Origin: Deinococcus planocerae
Lineage (GTDB): Bacteria > Deinococcota > Deinococci > Deinococcales > Deinococcaceae
DNA: 18,487 bases
Assembly (NCBI RefSeq): GCF_002869765.1
Contig: NZ_PNOR01000053.1
Span: forward strand, 1 to 18,487
Direction of reading: 5' to 3'
How positions within the stretch are numbered: position 1 is the first letter of the stretch; every line of letters starts with the position of its first letter. A program made the translations under genes and the position numbers. Shown here one piece after another: positions 7,988 through 15,000 of the stretch. Under the pieces are notes generated by a model. That model was given only the letters and a program-made list of their open reading frames with translations, was not told the origin of the DNA and made no database searches.

Positions 7988-8491
7988 TCACGTCGTCGGA
8001 TCGTCCGGGTCCAGTTGCACAACGAGTTCTCGAGCCCTGAACTCGTCCGGCCCAGCCGCCGCCACGAACACCCGCATGAGCAGGTGCGACCGTGGACCGA
8101 AGGCGCTGCACAGGACGAGTCCCTCCTGGGGTGGGGAGCCCGGTCTCGAGACGGTGGATTCCCGGTAGACCTGAAGCGCTGATTGTGTGGGTAACCAGTG
8201 AGCGCCGATCACCGGCGGTGTGAAGAACCACAGGCCCAGTGGATTTGATAGTCCCGGGACGTGTTGTGCCTCGCGGTACCCGGCCCTCCAACCCTCGAGA
8301 AACGAGAAACTGCCGGTCCAGGGTTGGGAGGACAGATGGTGAATCACCACATAGTGTCCCAGGCGCTCACCCATGATGACGCCAGCCGGGACCACGGGGT
8401 AAGTCTCGACCTGACCCCGGCTCTTTCTCACCAGCTGGTACCACTGCTCGATGGCCGCGGCTGTCACGAAGGCGTGACTCGTCCGATCCAT
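7988..8491 (-). CDS. Unrecognised 167-aa protein, possible diverged MPN/JAMM fold
   Basis: Third gene of a minus-strand operon; the ATG at 8491 lies 35 bases after the previous stop with GGGGCGG upstream. A longer frame from 8884 overlaps the JAMM-like gene and is not used. I cannot assign the family firmly. The order of elements resembles an MPN domain: an N-terminal helix (AAAIEQWYQLV), a strand-turn AGVIMGERLGHYVV like the GGxLxG segment, then LGLWFFTPPV where JAMM proteases carry GxWHSHP. If the comparison holds, all metal ligands are lost. There are no signal peptide or membrane segments. It may pair with the adjacent JAMM-like protein, as MPN+ and MPN- subunits do in eukaryotes, but that is inference. 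Confidence 0.7.
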   Translation of the reverse strand: MDRTSHAFVTAAAIEQWYQLVRKSRGQVETYPVVPAGVIMGERLGHYVVIHHLSSQPWTGSFSFLEGWRAGYREAQHVPGLSNPLGLWFFTPPVIGAHWLPTQSALQVYRESTVSRPGSPPQEGLVLCSAFGPRSHLLMRVFVAAAGPDEFRARELVVQLDPDDPTT

Positions 8492-8526
8492 CAGCGATCC
8501 GCCCCGTGTCCGGGAGGAGGGCCGGC

Positions 8527-9105
8527 TCAAGGAAGCCCCACGATCTGCCGTAGGCGTTCGGGGAACACCTGATCGCTTGGCAAGCAGATGAGGGGCTCTC
8601 CCTTCCCGGCGTCTCCCTGGAAGTAGGCGCGGCTGTGGAAACGGCTGTCCTCCCAGCCCACGACCAGCAGGATGTTCCGGTCGTCGAAGAGCCCAAGCCT
8701 GACGCCTCGCGTAAACCAGCGTAGGTCTCGCTCCTCCGACCGGAGCTGACCGTCCGGATGAGCCAGCCAGTTCCCGACCCAGTCCACCCGGCCACCCAGG
8801 ACCTCGAACAGCGCTTCGCTCCAGCCGAGGGTGAAGCGTGCATCCACCTCGAGCACCCGTCGGGACCGGCCCTCCTCGTACCACCCGGGCACTCCTGCTG
8901 AACTTGCCAGGAGCACATGCAGGCGCTCGTCATCGTGGTAGCCGAACAGGAGGCCTCCCCGGACCCGGGCAGGGGAGGAGAGCTGCCGCCTCAGGAAGGT
9001 AGTGACGTTGCCCAAAAGGACTACTTCCCCGAGTGCCTCGGCCTCCCCGAGGGGTGGAGCCGACGGTCCGGATGGCCTCCAGAACTCCCTGTGTTGCGCT
9101 CTCAT
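8527..9105 (-). CDS. JAMM/MPN-domain protein with degenerate active site
   Basis: This 192-aa protein shows the layout of a JAB/MPN (Mov34) domain, whose active members are zinc deubiquitinases or sulfur-carrier proteases. RGGLLFGYHDDERLHVLL matches the first glycine-rich strand, and VGNWLAHPDGQLRSEERD matches the GxWHSHPxG...S..D motif. Key residues are altered: the first His of HxH is Leu, the spacing from Ser to Asp is one residue longer than usual, and the upstream Glu is replaced (Arg before GGLLFGY). It is probably inactive as a zinc protease and may be a binding subunit. I chose the ATG at 9105 because GGAGG lies 8 bases before it and it falls after the preceding stop; the frame stays open to 9249. 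It is the middle gene of the operon, between an unknown 183-aa protein and a possible second MPN-like protein. Confidence 0.75.
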   Translation of the reverse strand: MRAQHREFWRPSGPSAPPLGEAEALGEVVLLGNVTTFLRRQLSSPARVRGGLLFGYHDDERLHVLLASSAGVPGWYEEGRSRRVLEVDARFTLGWSEALFEVLGGRVDWVGNWLAHPDGQLRSEERDLRWFTRGVRLGLFDDRNILLVVGWEDSRFHSRAYFQGDAGKGEPLICLPSDQVFPERLRQIVGLP

Positions 9106-9172
9106 GTCCTTGCCCTCCATTGGCTGGGGCCGCGCCTGCAACCCAGCACTCCGAGGTGACGACCGGAGGGGC

Positions 9173-9724
9173 TCACCGGGCTTCCCTCCAGCCTGCCCAT
9201 CGGTGTGGAATCTCCAGGTGCTCGGCGACCGCCATGGACACGGCGACAAGTCGGTTCTCCCGTACGGTACCGCGCACGTGGAGCGCGGGTGCTCCTGGGG
9301 GTGGTTGCAACCTTACTCGGTCCGTCTGAAAAACAACCTGAAAAGGTGTTGTTCTAGCGCGCTCCGGGTACACCGTGAGCCGATTCTCCGCGCCATGGGT
9401 CAGGCCCAAGGCAGACCAGTAGGTGCCCGTGTCCTCGTCGAGAGGAGCGTCATGTTCACGAATCCGGTACAGGTGGAGAGGCTCGACCAGATAACCCTCC
9501 AGGTCCGTTCTGAAATGGAGGGTCGCCCGGTGTGAGCCCCGGAGTCCCGGGCCAAGTCTAAGGACTTCCGCGCTCGCTCTTGCCCGGTGACGAGAGCCGT
9601 CCTGGAAAACGACATCCACGTACACACCTGTGCCTGAATCTTCGACCCGGAGGTCCGCAAGGAGAAAGGCGTGAAATCCCTTGGGCGTTTTTGGGGAGGT
9701 GAGGGCTGCTGTATCTGTGATCAA
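9173..9724 (-). CDS. Unrecognised 183-aa beta-rich protein, first gene of JAMM-like operon
   Basis: I do not recognise this protein. It begins with TTG at 9724-9722, supported by GGGAG five bases upstream; there is no in-frame ATG until near the C-terminus. The sequence is rich in alternating hydrophobic residues (VYVDVVFQDGSRHRARA, FQVVFQTDRVRL, HVRGTVRENRLVAV), suggesting a compact beta-rich fold, with no membrane segment or signal peptide. The last part looks like an OB-fold or barrel, but this is a guess. It is followed by the JAMM-like gene after 67 bases and is preceded by a nested hairpin in its leader. In ubiquitin-like systems a small beta-rich protein next to a JAMM gene could be the modifier; here there is no C-terminal diglycine, which argues against that. 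Confidence 0.65.
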   Translation of the reverse strand: MITDTAALTSPKTPKGFHAFLLADLRVEDSGTGVYVDVVFQDGSRHRARASAEVLRLGPGLRGSHRATLHFRTDLEGYLVEPLHLYRIREHDAPLDEDTGTYWSALGLTHGAENRLTVYPERARTTPFQVVFQTDRVRLQPPPGAPALHVRGTVRENRLVAVSMAVAEHLEIPHRWAGWREAR

Positions 9725-9745
9725 GAAGACTCCCGAAAGCGAGAA

Positions 9746-9785
9746 ACCACCGGCACCGTCCCCTCGTGGACGGTGGATCGGTGGT
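9746..9785 (-). promoter_or_regulatory. Nested inverted repeat in leader of the 183-aa gene
   Basis: The inner arms CACCGTCC (9754-9761) and GGACGGTG (9768-9775) and outer arms ACCACCG (9746-9752) and CGGTGGT (9779-9785) are perfect complements, forming a 15-bp two-part stem with a small internal loop. It lies 21 bases upstream of the TTG start on the minus strand. It could be an operator for a dimeric repressor or a leader RNA hairpin. No T-run follows on either side, so a simple terminator is unlikely. Confidence 0.5.
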
Positions 9786-9836
9786 CAAGGTGCTGGGTAG
9801 GAGTAGGGCGAATTAGGCGCCAGGAGACGCCCCACG

Positions 9837-9864
9837 AGTATAGCCGAAGATGACGCATATATGC
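9837..9864. promoter_or_regulatory. Divergent promoter region with GCATATATGC palindrome
   Basis: Between the divergent 183-aa and XRE genes lies TATACT on the minus strand (9842-9837), a good -10 hexamer for the minus-strand operon, and the 10-bp palindrome GCATATATGC (9855-9864). The palindrome may be an operator for the XRE regulator or contain the plus-strand -10. No strong -35 element is visible for either direction. Confidence 0.35.
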
Positions 9865-9901
9865 CGTAGCCTGCCGTTGCTGCTGCTGCGAGCGTGTCGC
9901 T

Positions 9902-10207
9902 ATGGCCACTGAAGGCAGACGTGGCGTAGGAACCGGGCTAAAGGGAGACCAATCAGCTTCGAGAACGCCGATCTCCGCCGACTTTGGCCGTCAGATCAGA
10001 GAAAGCAGAGTGCGGCAGGGCATCTCACAGGAGGAGTTAGCCGCTCGGGCACAATTGGACCGTACGTTCGTCGGACGTGTCGAGCGTGGGGAATTTCGGA
10101 TCACGCTTGAAAACGCGGATGCACTGGCGCAGGCGTGCGGAGAAGTTCTGTGGGAGGTGTTGAAGCTCTGTGCCGAAGAGTGCGTCGACGAGGTGGTAGA
10201 GCCGTGA
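9902..10207 (+). CDS. XRE-family helix-turn-helix regulator, controller-protein-like
   Basis: This 101-aa protein has a clear XRE/Cro-type HTH: FGRQIRESRVRQGISQEELAARA followed by the recognition helix RTFVGRVERGE and TLENADALAQACG (about residues 28-85). Small single-domain proteins of this type act as controller (C) proteins of restriction-modification loci or as antitoxin-like repressors. The first 25 residues are not part of the fold, and no ribosome binding site precedes the ATG at 9902, so the true start is uncertain. The stop overlaps a GTG start by 4 bp (GTGA), the arrangement seen between C and restriction genes. A DNA methyltransferase follows 740 bases later. It may control the divergent operon, the downstream genes or both. 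Confidence 0.85.
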   Translation: MATEGRRGVGTGLKGDQSASRTPISADFGRQIRESRVRQGISQEELAARAQLDRTFVGRVERGEFRITLENADALAQACGEVLWEVLKLCAEECVDEVVEP

Positions 10208-10716
10208 ACAAGGTCGCTCCTCGTCGTATCACTGCTTTGGGTGGCTACCAGAAGGTGCGCCACGGTATTAGGATTACTTCGATCAAGGCTCGGACGATTC
10301 GCAGCGATTCTCCCAGCGGGGAGTCGCTGATCCGCAACCTCTCACCGCTCCCGACCTGGCACGACGAGGTCACCGAGCAGGTCAGCCAGCGCAACGGGAA
10401 GCAGCCGCGCCGCGTGGTAACGCTCGAGCCGCACCTGACCATGAAGGGGATGCAGGCCCGCCGCGATGCCGCTGTTACCGAACTGGAGCGGCAGCGCTGG
10501 GACATCCTTTGCCGCCTGGCATACACGCTTGACCTCATGGAGGTGACGCGGCAGGTGGGGGTCAGCGACCAGACCGACCGGGCTCTGGTGCGGCGCTACA
10601 ACGAGGTCGACCCAGACGCGGTGGCACACGGCAACCAGGGCCGGGTGACAGAGAACCACCGCCTCCTGACCAGGGAGCAGGAGGCGGCGTTGCAGGCCTG
10701 GCTGGCCCGGGGGTGA
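10204..10716 (+). pseudogene. Chimeric ORF: unknown N-terminus running into IS630 transposase remnant
   Basis: The GTG at 10204 overlaps the stop of the XRE gene by 4 bp, so this ORF is translationally coupled to it. About 79 N-terminal residues (including RRITALGGYQKVRHGIR and NLSPLPTWHDEVTEQ) match nothing I know. From about codon 80 the sequence becomes the N-terminal helix-turn-helix of an IS630-family transposase: LAYTLDLMEVTRQVGVSDQT, then NHRLLTREQEAALQAWLARG. A TGA at 10714-10716 interrupts it, although the same frame continues with transposase-like sequence (AELAAWMAERWGRM, SLWIYRRG) until about 10800. The likely history is an IS630 insertion, later decayed, truncating whatever gene followed the XRE regulator, perhaps the nuclease of an R-M system. 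A 170-aa protein would still be made if translated. Confidence 0.6.
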
Positions 10717-10800
10717 GTAAGCAACGCCGAGTTGGCGGCCTGGATGGCTGAGCGTTGGGGGAGGATGCCCGACGCGACGTCCCTGTGGATCTACCGACGC
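10441..10800 (+). mobile_element. IS630-family remnant (5' part of transposase only)
   Basis: From the ATG at 10441 to about 10800 one reading frame encodes the N-terminal winged-helix region of an IS630 transposase, broken by an in-frame TGA at 10714. The DDE catalytic region is missing, and the frame diverges after WIYRRG. I could not identify terminal inverted repeats or the TA target duplication. It is a different subgroup from the IS630 copy at 17467-18392. Confidence 0.6.
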
Positions 10801-10817
10801 GGTTGCGGTAGCCACTC

Positions 10818-10905
10818 GCGTGAGGGGCGGAAGGCTGAGTGAGGGGACTCGACGACAGCCGACCGTCGGTGGTAGACTCGCTTCGAGAAATTGCGTGAGG
10901 GGCGG
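10818..10905. repeat. 13-bp direct repeat GCGTGAGGGGCGG
   Basis: GCGTGAGGGGCGG occurs at 10818-10830 and at 10893-10905, offset by 75 bp, flanking the palindrome CCGAC-C-GTCGG (10859-10869) and two copies of GACTCG (10846-10851, 10875-10880). The cluster lies just upstream of the methyltransferase gene. It may be a regulator-binding region, or the repeat may mark the edge of the decayed IS630. Confidence 0.4.
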
Positions 10906-10925
10906 TCTCTTTGGTGAGCCGCCCC
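10899..10925 (+). promoter_or_regulatory. GC-rich hairpin upstream of methyltransferase start
   Basis: GGGGCGG(T)CTC pairs with GAGCCGCCCC around a 6-base loop, with one bulged T. It ends 20 bases before the ATG at 10946. There is no T-run after it, so an intrinsic terminator is doubtful. A leader hairpin or an operator for the XRE regulator is possible. Confidence 0.4.
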
Positions 10926-10945
10926 GGAATGTCGTCGAGGTGAGG

Positions 10946-12022
10946 ATGGGGATGTTGGTCAAAGCGAAGGCGATGGGGCCGGGACGGCTCAGAGTACCAA
11001 CTTCGCTCGATCCCAAGGCCATCGTCGGCGATGCTCGCGCAGTTGGGCGGAAGGTGGAGAAGGGCAAGGTCGATCTGATCGTGACGTCGCCGCCCTACTG
11101 GCTCAAGCGCGACTATGGGCATGAGCAGCAGCTGGGGCAGGAGCGCAGAGCCAGCGAGTTCGTGGATACATTGGTGGATGTGGTCGACTCGTGGCGGCCC
11201 CTGCTGCGACCCCATGGATCGCTCTTCATCAACCTCGGCGACTCGGTTCGCGATGGTGTCATGGTCGGGATTACCACCATGTTTGAGTCGGCGATGGTGG
11301 GGCGCGGCTGGTCGGTGAGTTCCCGCATCCTCTGGGCCAAGACCCACGGTCTGCCAGATCCGCATGGCCGGCTGCCCCAGAGGTACGAGTTCATCTTCCA
11401 GTTCAGCCAGGGGCGGCCCTTCGTGGATGCCTTCGCCTACGGGCAGGAGTTCGACCTGTCCGAAGGCAACATCTGGAACATCCGCGCAGAGCTGAACCGC
11501 AGCGAGCATGTCGCGCCTTTTCCCAGGGAGCTACCGCGTCGAGCGATCCTGCTGGCCTGTCCTGAGCGGGTGTGTGCGGCTTGCGGGAAGCCGCTGGCTC
11601 GGCAGCTGGAGCGCGGCCTTACGCTTAACTCAGATCGCAAGCAGTCAGTGAAGGCCATGGAGCGCTGGACGGCGAGTGGGTTGACGGACGCGCATCTGCG
11701 GGCGATCAGGGCGACTGGCATCTGCGATGCGGGCAAGGCGCGCAAGGTGCAGAACGGAGCAGGCGGTAACACCAAGGAAGTCGCCCGTCTGGCCGAAGAG
11801 GCGAAGGCAGCCCTCGGTGGCTATTTCAGGGAATTCACCTTCGCCCTCCAGGAGCAGGTCGGTTGGCAGCCCTGTAGCTGCGGTGAACCCGTAGACTCTT
11901 ACGTTCCCGGCCTCGTCCTCGACCCCTTCATGGGGACGGGAACGACCTTGAGGGTGGCCCGGGAACTGGGCAGGCGCAGCATGGGGATTGACCTGAAACC
12001 GATGATGCTGGCAGAAGCATAA
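10946..12022 (+). CDS. SPPY-type DNA methyltransferase (N4-cytosine or N6-adenine)
   Basis: This 358-aa protein has beta-class amino-methyltransferase order: catalytic motif IV TSPPYW (residues 47-52) near the N-terminus and the SAM-binding motif I DPFMGTGTT (326-334) near the C-terminus, followed by RRSMGIDLKP. SPPY with Trp is common in enzymes making N4-methylcytosine, but N6-adenine cannot be excluded. A zinc-ribbon-like insertion is formed by Cys210-x2-Cys213 and Cys310-x-Cys312. It would protect host DNA in a restriction-like system. I chose the ATG at 10946 because GAGGTGAGG precedes it; the frame is open from 10820, but that stretch holds repeats and hairpins. An ATG at 10952 is also possible. 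The helicase-nuclease gene starts 45 bases downstream, making a pair. Confidence 0.9.
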   Translation: MGMLVKAKAMGPGRLRVPTSLDPKAIVGDARAVGRKVEKGKVDLIVTSPPYWLKRDYGHEQQLGQERRASEFVDTLVDVVDSWRPLLRPHGSLFINLGDSVRDGVMVGITTMFESAMVGRGWSVSSRILWAKTHGLPDPHGRLPQRYEFIFQFSQGRPFVDAFAYGQEFDLSEGNIWNIRAELNRSEHVAPFPRELPRRAILLACPERVCAACGKPLARQLERGLTLNSDRKQSVKAMERWTASGLTDAHLRAIRATGICDAGKARKVQNGAGGNTKEVARLAEEAKAALGGYFREFTFALQEQVGWQPCSCGEPVDSYVPGLVLDPFMGTGTTLRVARELGRRSMGIDLKPMMLAEA

Positions 12023-12052
12023 AACTGGCGCTGGCGCACCGATTGCGCTGCC

Positions 12053-12058
12053 TATACT
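12053..12058 (+). promoter_or_regulatory. Candidate -10 element for the helicase-nuclease gene
   Basis: TATACT lies 9 bases before the ATG at 12068, which would put transcription start at or a few bases before the start codon. Leaderless transcripts from such -10 elements are common in Deinococcus. GGAAGG also lies just before the ATG but only 2 bases away. The gene may therefore have its own promoter in addition to read-through from the methyltransferase. Confidence 0.4.
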
Positions 12059-12067
12059 TGGAAGGCG

Positions 12068-15000
12068 ATGCCCCGACTCAAGAAGTCTGCCATGTCCGCA
12101 TTCCTCCGCAGCGGCTGCGAGCGCCAGTTGCGCCTGTCGCTCTATCCAGGGGCTGAGCAGAAGAGCCTTGAAGCCCATCATGGTGTGGCGGCCCCACCCA
12201 AGCCCTACCGCCGCCAGCAGTCGGCGGGCCTCCTGCAACAGGCGGGCTACGAATGGCAGGACGACAAGGTGGCCGAGTTGACCGCCGCCTTCGGGGCTGC
12301 GGCCGTGCTAGTGAAGCCGAAGAAAAACAACCTGCCGCAGCCCTTCCCGCTGCGGGAGGCGCTCGAACACTTACAGCCCCACCAGTTCGTGATCGAGGCG
12401 CAGATCTCGATTCCGGACAGCTTCCTGCAAGCGTTCAACCTGGTTGGCCTGGTGGATGAGTACGGCCTGCCGCTCCTCTTCGATGAGCGATCTGGCAAGC
12501 GTCAGGAAGTGCGTCCTGACGTCCTCCAGGCTCTGCGACCGATGTCGGTGCTGACCCAAGAGGAGCGGGAAGCGGAGGTGCTGGAAGCCCAGCAGGAGGT
12601 GGGGCCGACGGGCCACCTGACGCCGCTGGAAGCGCCGGATGAGCGAATCCGCCTCCGCGTGGTCGACATCAAGCTTTCGGCGGATCCCAAAGCGAACTAC
12701 TTCGCGGAGACGGTCTACTACTCGATGATCCTCGCCGCCTGGCTGGAGGAAGAGGCTGCTGTTGCGGCAGAAGAGGGGCGGGCCAGTCTGTCGGAACGCT
12801 TCGTGATCGTCGCCAGCGCTGCGGTCTGGCCCGGGAGCTACGCGGACTCGAAGCTGAAATTGGCAACACGCGACGCAGCCCTGACTGGGCAGCCGCTGGC
12901 GATGGAAGCAGCTCTTGAGGCTGACCTCACAGTGGCACCGTTCGACGTCTACATCCCCAGTCTCGACAAGGTCTTCCGGGAGCAACTGCCGCGCATCATG
13001 ACCACGGCCTGGCAGGATTTGCAGTGGCACACCGGGGTCGGCTGCCAGACCTGCGAGTTTTTCGGCTACCGCTTCAAGCGCGCCGATGGAACGCCGCTGG
13101 TCACGCCAGACGGTCGGCACTGCTACGAGCAGGCCGAGGCGCAGCACTTGGTGAAGCGTGTCGCTGGTCTCACCCGTGGCACGGAGCGGCAGCTGGAGAC
13201 ACGCGCGCGAACCGTCGACCAACTGGTGGTCGTTCCTGCGACGGATCCGGTGTTCAAGCGCCACCGCCGCCTCAGCCAGCAGCGCCACATCCTGCTGGCG
13301 CGCGCGAAGTCGCTCCAGTCCCTGAAGGAGGCGCGCGATGCGGCAGGCGACCCTGCTCTGAAGACATGCGAGGGTGGCGTATCGCTGATCGGAACCTCGG
13401 GGCTGTCGGCCAGCATGCCGCGCTACTCGAACCTCAACATCTACATCTTCATGGACTACGACCTGAGCAGCGCGCTGACGGTGTCGTTCTCTGTCAGGGC
13501 GCGGTGGACGACGCCGGGCATCTACCAGAAGATCCCGAACTCCCGGCGCAACGGGCCCGCGATCCCTGATGCCGACTGGGAACTGCTGCGGGCAGCTGCT
13601 GACAAGCTGAGGAAGAAGGTGCTGTGGGGCTACGCGCCCCGGGAAGAGGGTGAGGACGTGGCCGCTCCCGCCGATCCCTTCGAGGAACGGATGGCCCGCG
13701 ACGTCATGGTGGTTCCCCCGCCGAGCCGCCAGGATCGGCTGAGCAGTGAGCGCGACTACTTCCTGAATTTCCTGAAGGTGCTGAAGGGGATCCTGGAGAA
13801 GGTCAGGGAGCAGGACAGGATCAGGAACCGGGTGCTGCAGGGTTCCGACCGCAAGACGGCGGCCAGCACCTATCAGATCTACTTCTGGGACGATGCCCAG
13901 TACCGGCAGATGAAGCGCCTGATTAGCCGCCACTTCGAGGCCATCATGCAGGACGCCGACCTGCGGGATGTCGCCTGGCTGTTCCCTGCGGAGCAGATGG
14001 TGGAGCAGCCAGAACACGCCACCAGGGAGTCGCCGATCACCCTGCTGGCCCCCGTGGTGCAGCGGCACCTCTCGCTGCCGGTGCCCTACCACTTCACCCT
14101 GCTGGAGTCGGCCGAAGCGCTCGGCTTCGAGTTCAAGGGTGTCAGCACCTTCTTCCGCGATTACATGTCGAACCTGGTTCCGGGCGAGCGCATCCATGAG
14201 TATTGGAGTGGTCGATCCAGCCTCGGCCCCGGTCAGCTCAGTTGGGATGAAGCGCAGTCAGGCATCAAGGCGGCGACCAGGGCGAAGGCGCTGGCGGTGT
14301 CGCACCTCCAGGGTCAACTGGCCAGGCGCGACCATATGGAGCGCGAGGGCGGGGGCGAAGGGTTCCTGGCCGCGCAGGCGGCTCCGGAGATCAACGGTGA
14401 TCGGCCGGAGCTAAGGGATGTCCCCCTGCAGAGCCAGCTCCTCTACCAGTTCACGAAGCTGGGGGCGAACATCCAGATGCTGGAGCGGCAGCAGGTCTAC
14501 GCCCTGCCGCCCACGGAACGTGTCGATGTCTTCGAGGCGGCCTTCCTGCCGCACAGGTTCGACTTCGGCACACCGGAATACGATGCCGCGCTTGACAGGC
14601 TGAACCAGGCGACGGCTGCTGGCCTGGAAGCGAACCCTGACCTGCTGATCTACAGCCTGTCCCCTGGGTCGACGGAGATCAAGGTGAAGCCGGGGGACTT
14701 CGACCTGGCACTGTCGCCTGTGTCGCAGCCGCACTTCCTCGACCTGCGGACGGATGACGTGGTGAACGGTTCCTTCGAGGTGCAGCAGTGGCAGCAGTAC
14801 GTCTCTCTTCGCGAGAGCGGCCTGACGAAGGTGACGCTGGCCGCGCTGGATCGGGACAAGTCTGACGGGCTGATCGCACTGCGAGCTTCAAGTACGTCGC
14901 GCCTTGCTGACCTGGAGCAGCAGGCTGGCGTGGATTTTTCCAGGAAGGTGATGCTGGACAAGCTCACTGCTGATTACTTCAGCATCAAGTTGCTACAGAC

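Noticed and set aside
7392..8168. 258-codon plus-strand frame spanning the tniQ end
   Set aside because: It is out of frame with tniQ and runs antisense into the 167-aa gene; no motifs.
8492..8884. N-terminal extension of the 167-aa gene to 298 codons
   Set aside because: The extension overlaps the JAMM-like gene in another frame and is Arg/Gly/Pro-rich; the ATG at 8491 after the preceding stop fits an operon.
9173..9724. 183-aa protein as a ubiquitin-like modifier for the JAMM protein
   Set aside because: It lacks a C-terminal diglycine, is more than twice the length of a single ubiquitin-like domain, and no E1 or E2 gene is present.
10562..11509. 315-codon minus-strand frame across the methyltransferase start
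   Set aside because: It is antisense to the TSPPYW-containing methyltransferase and the IS630 remnant and has no domain of its own.
12371..14197. 608-codon open frame on the minus strand
   Set aside because: It lies antisense inside the helicase-nuclease gene, has no family motifs, and long antisense frames are expected in high-GC coding DNA.
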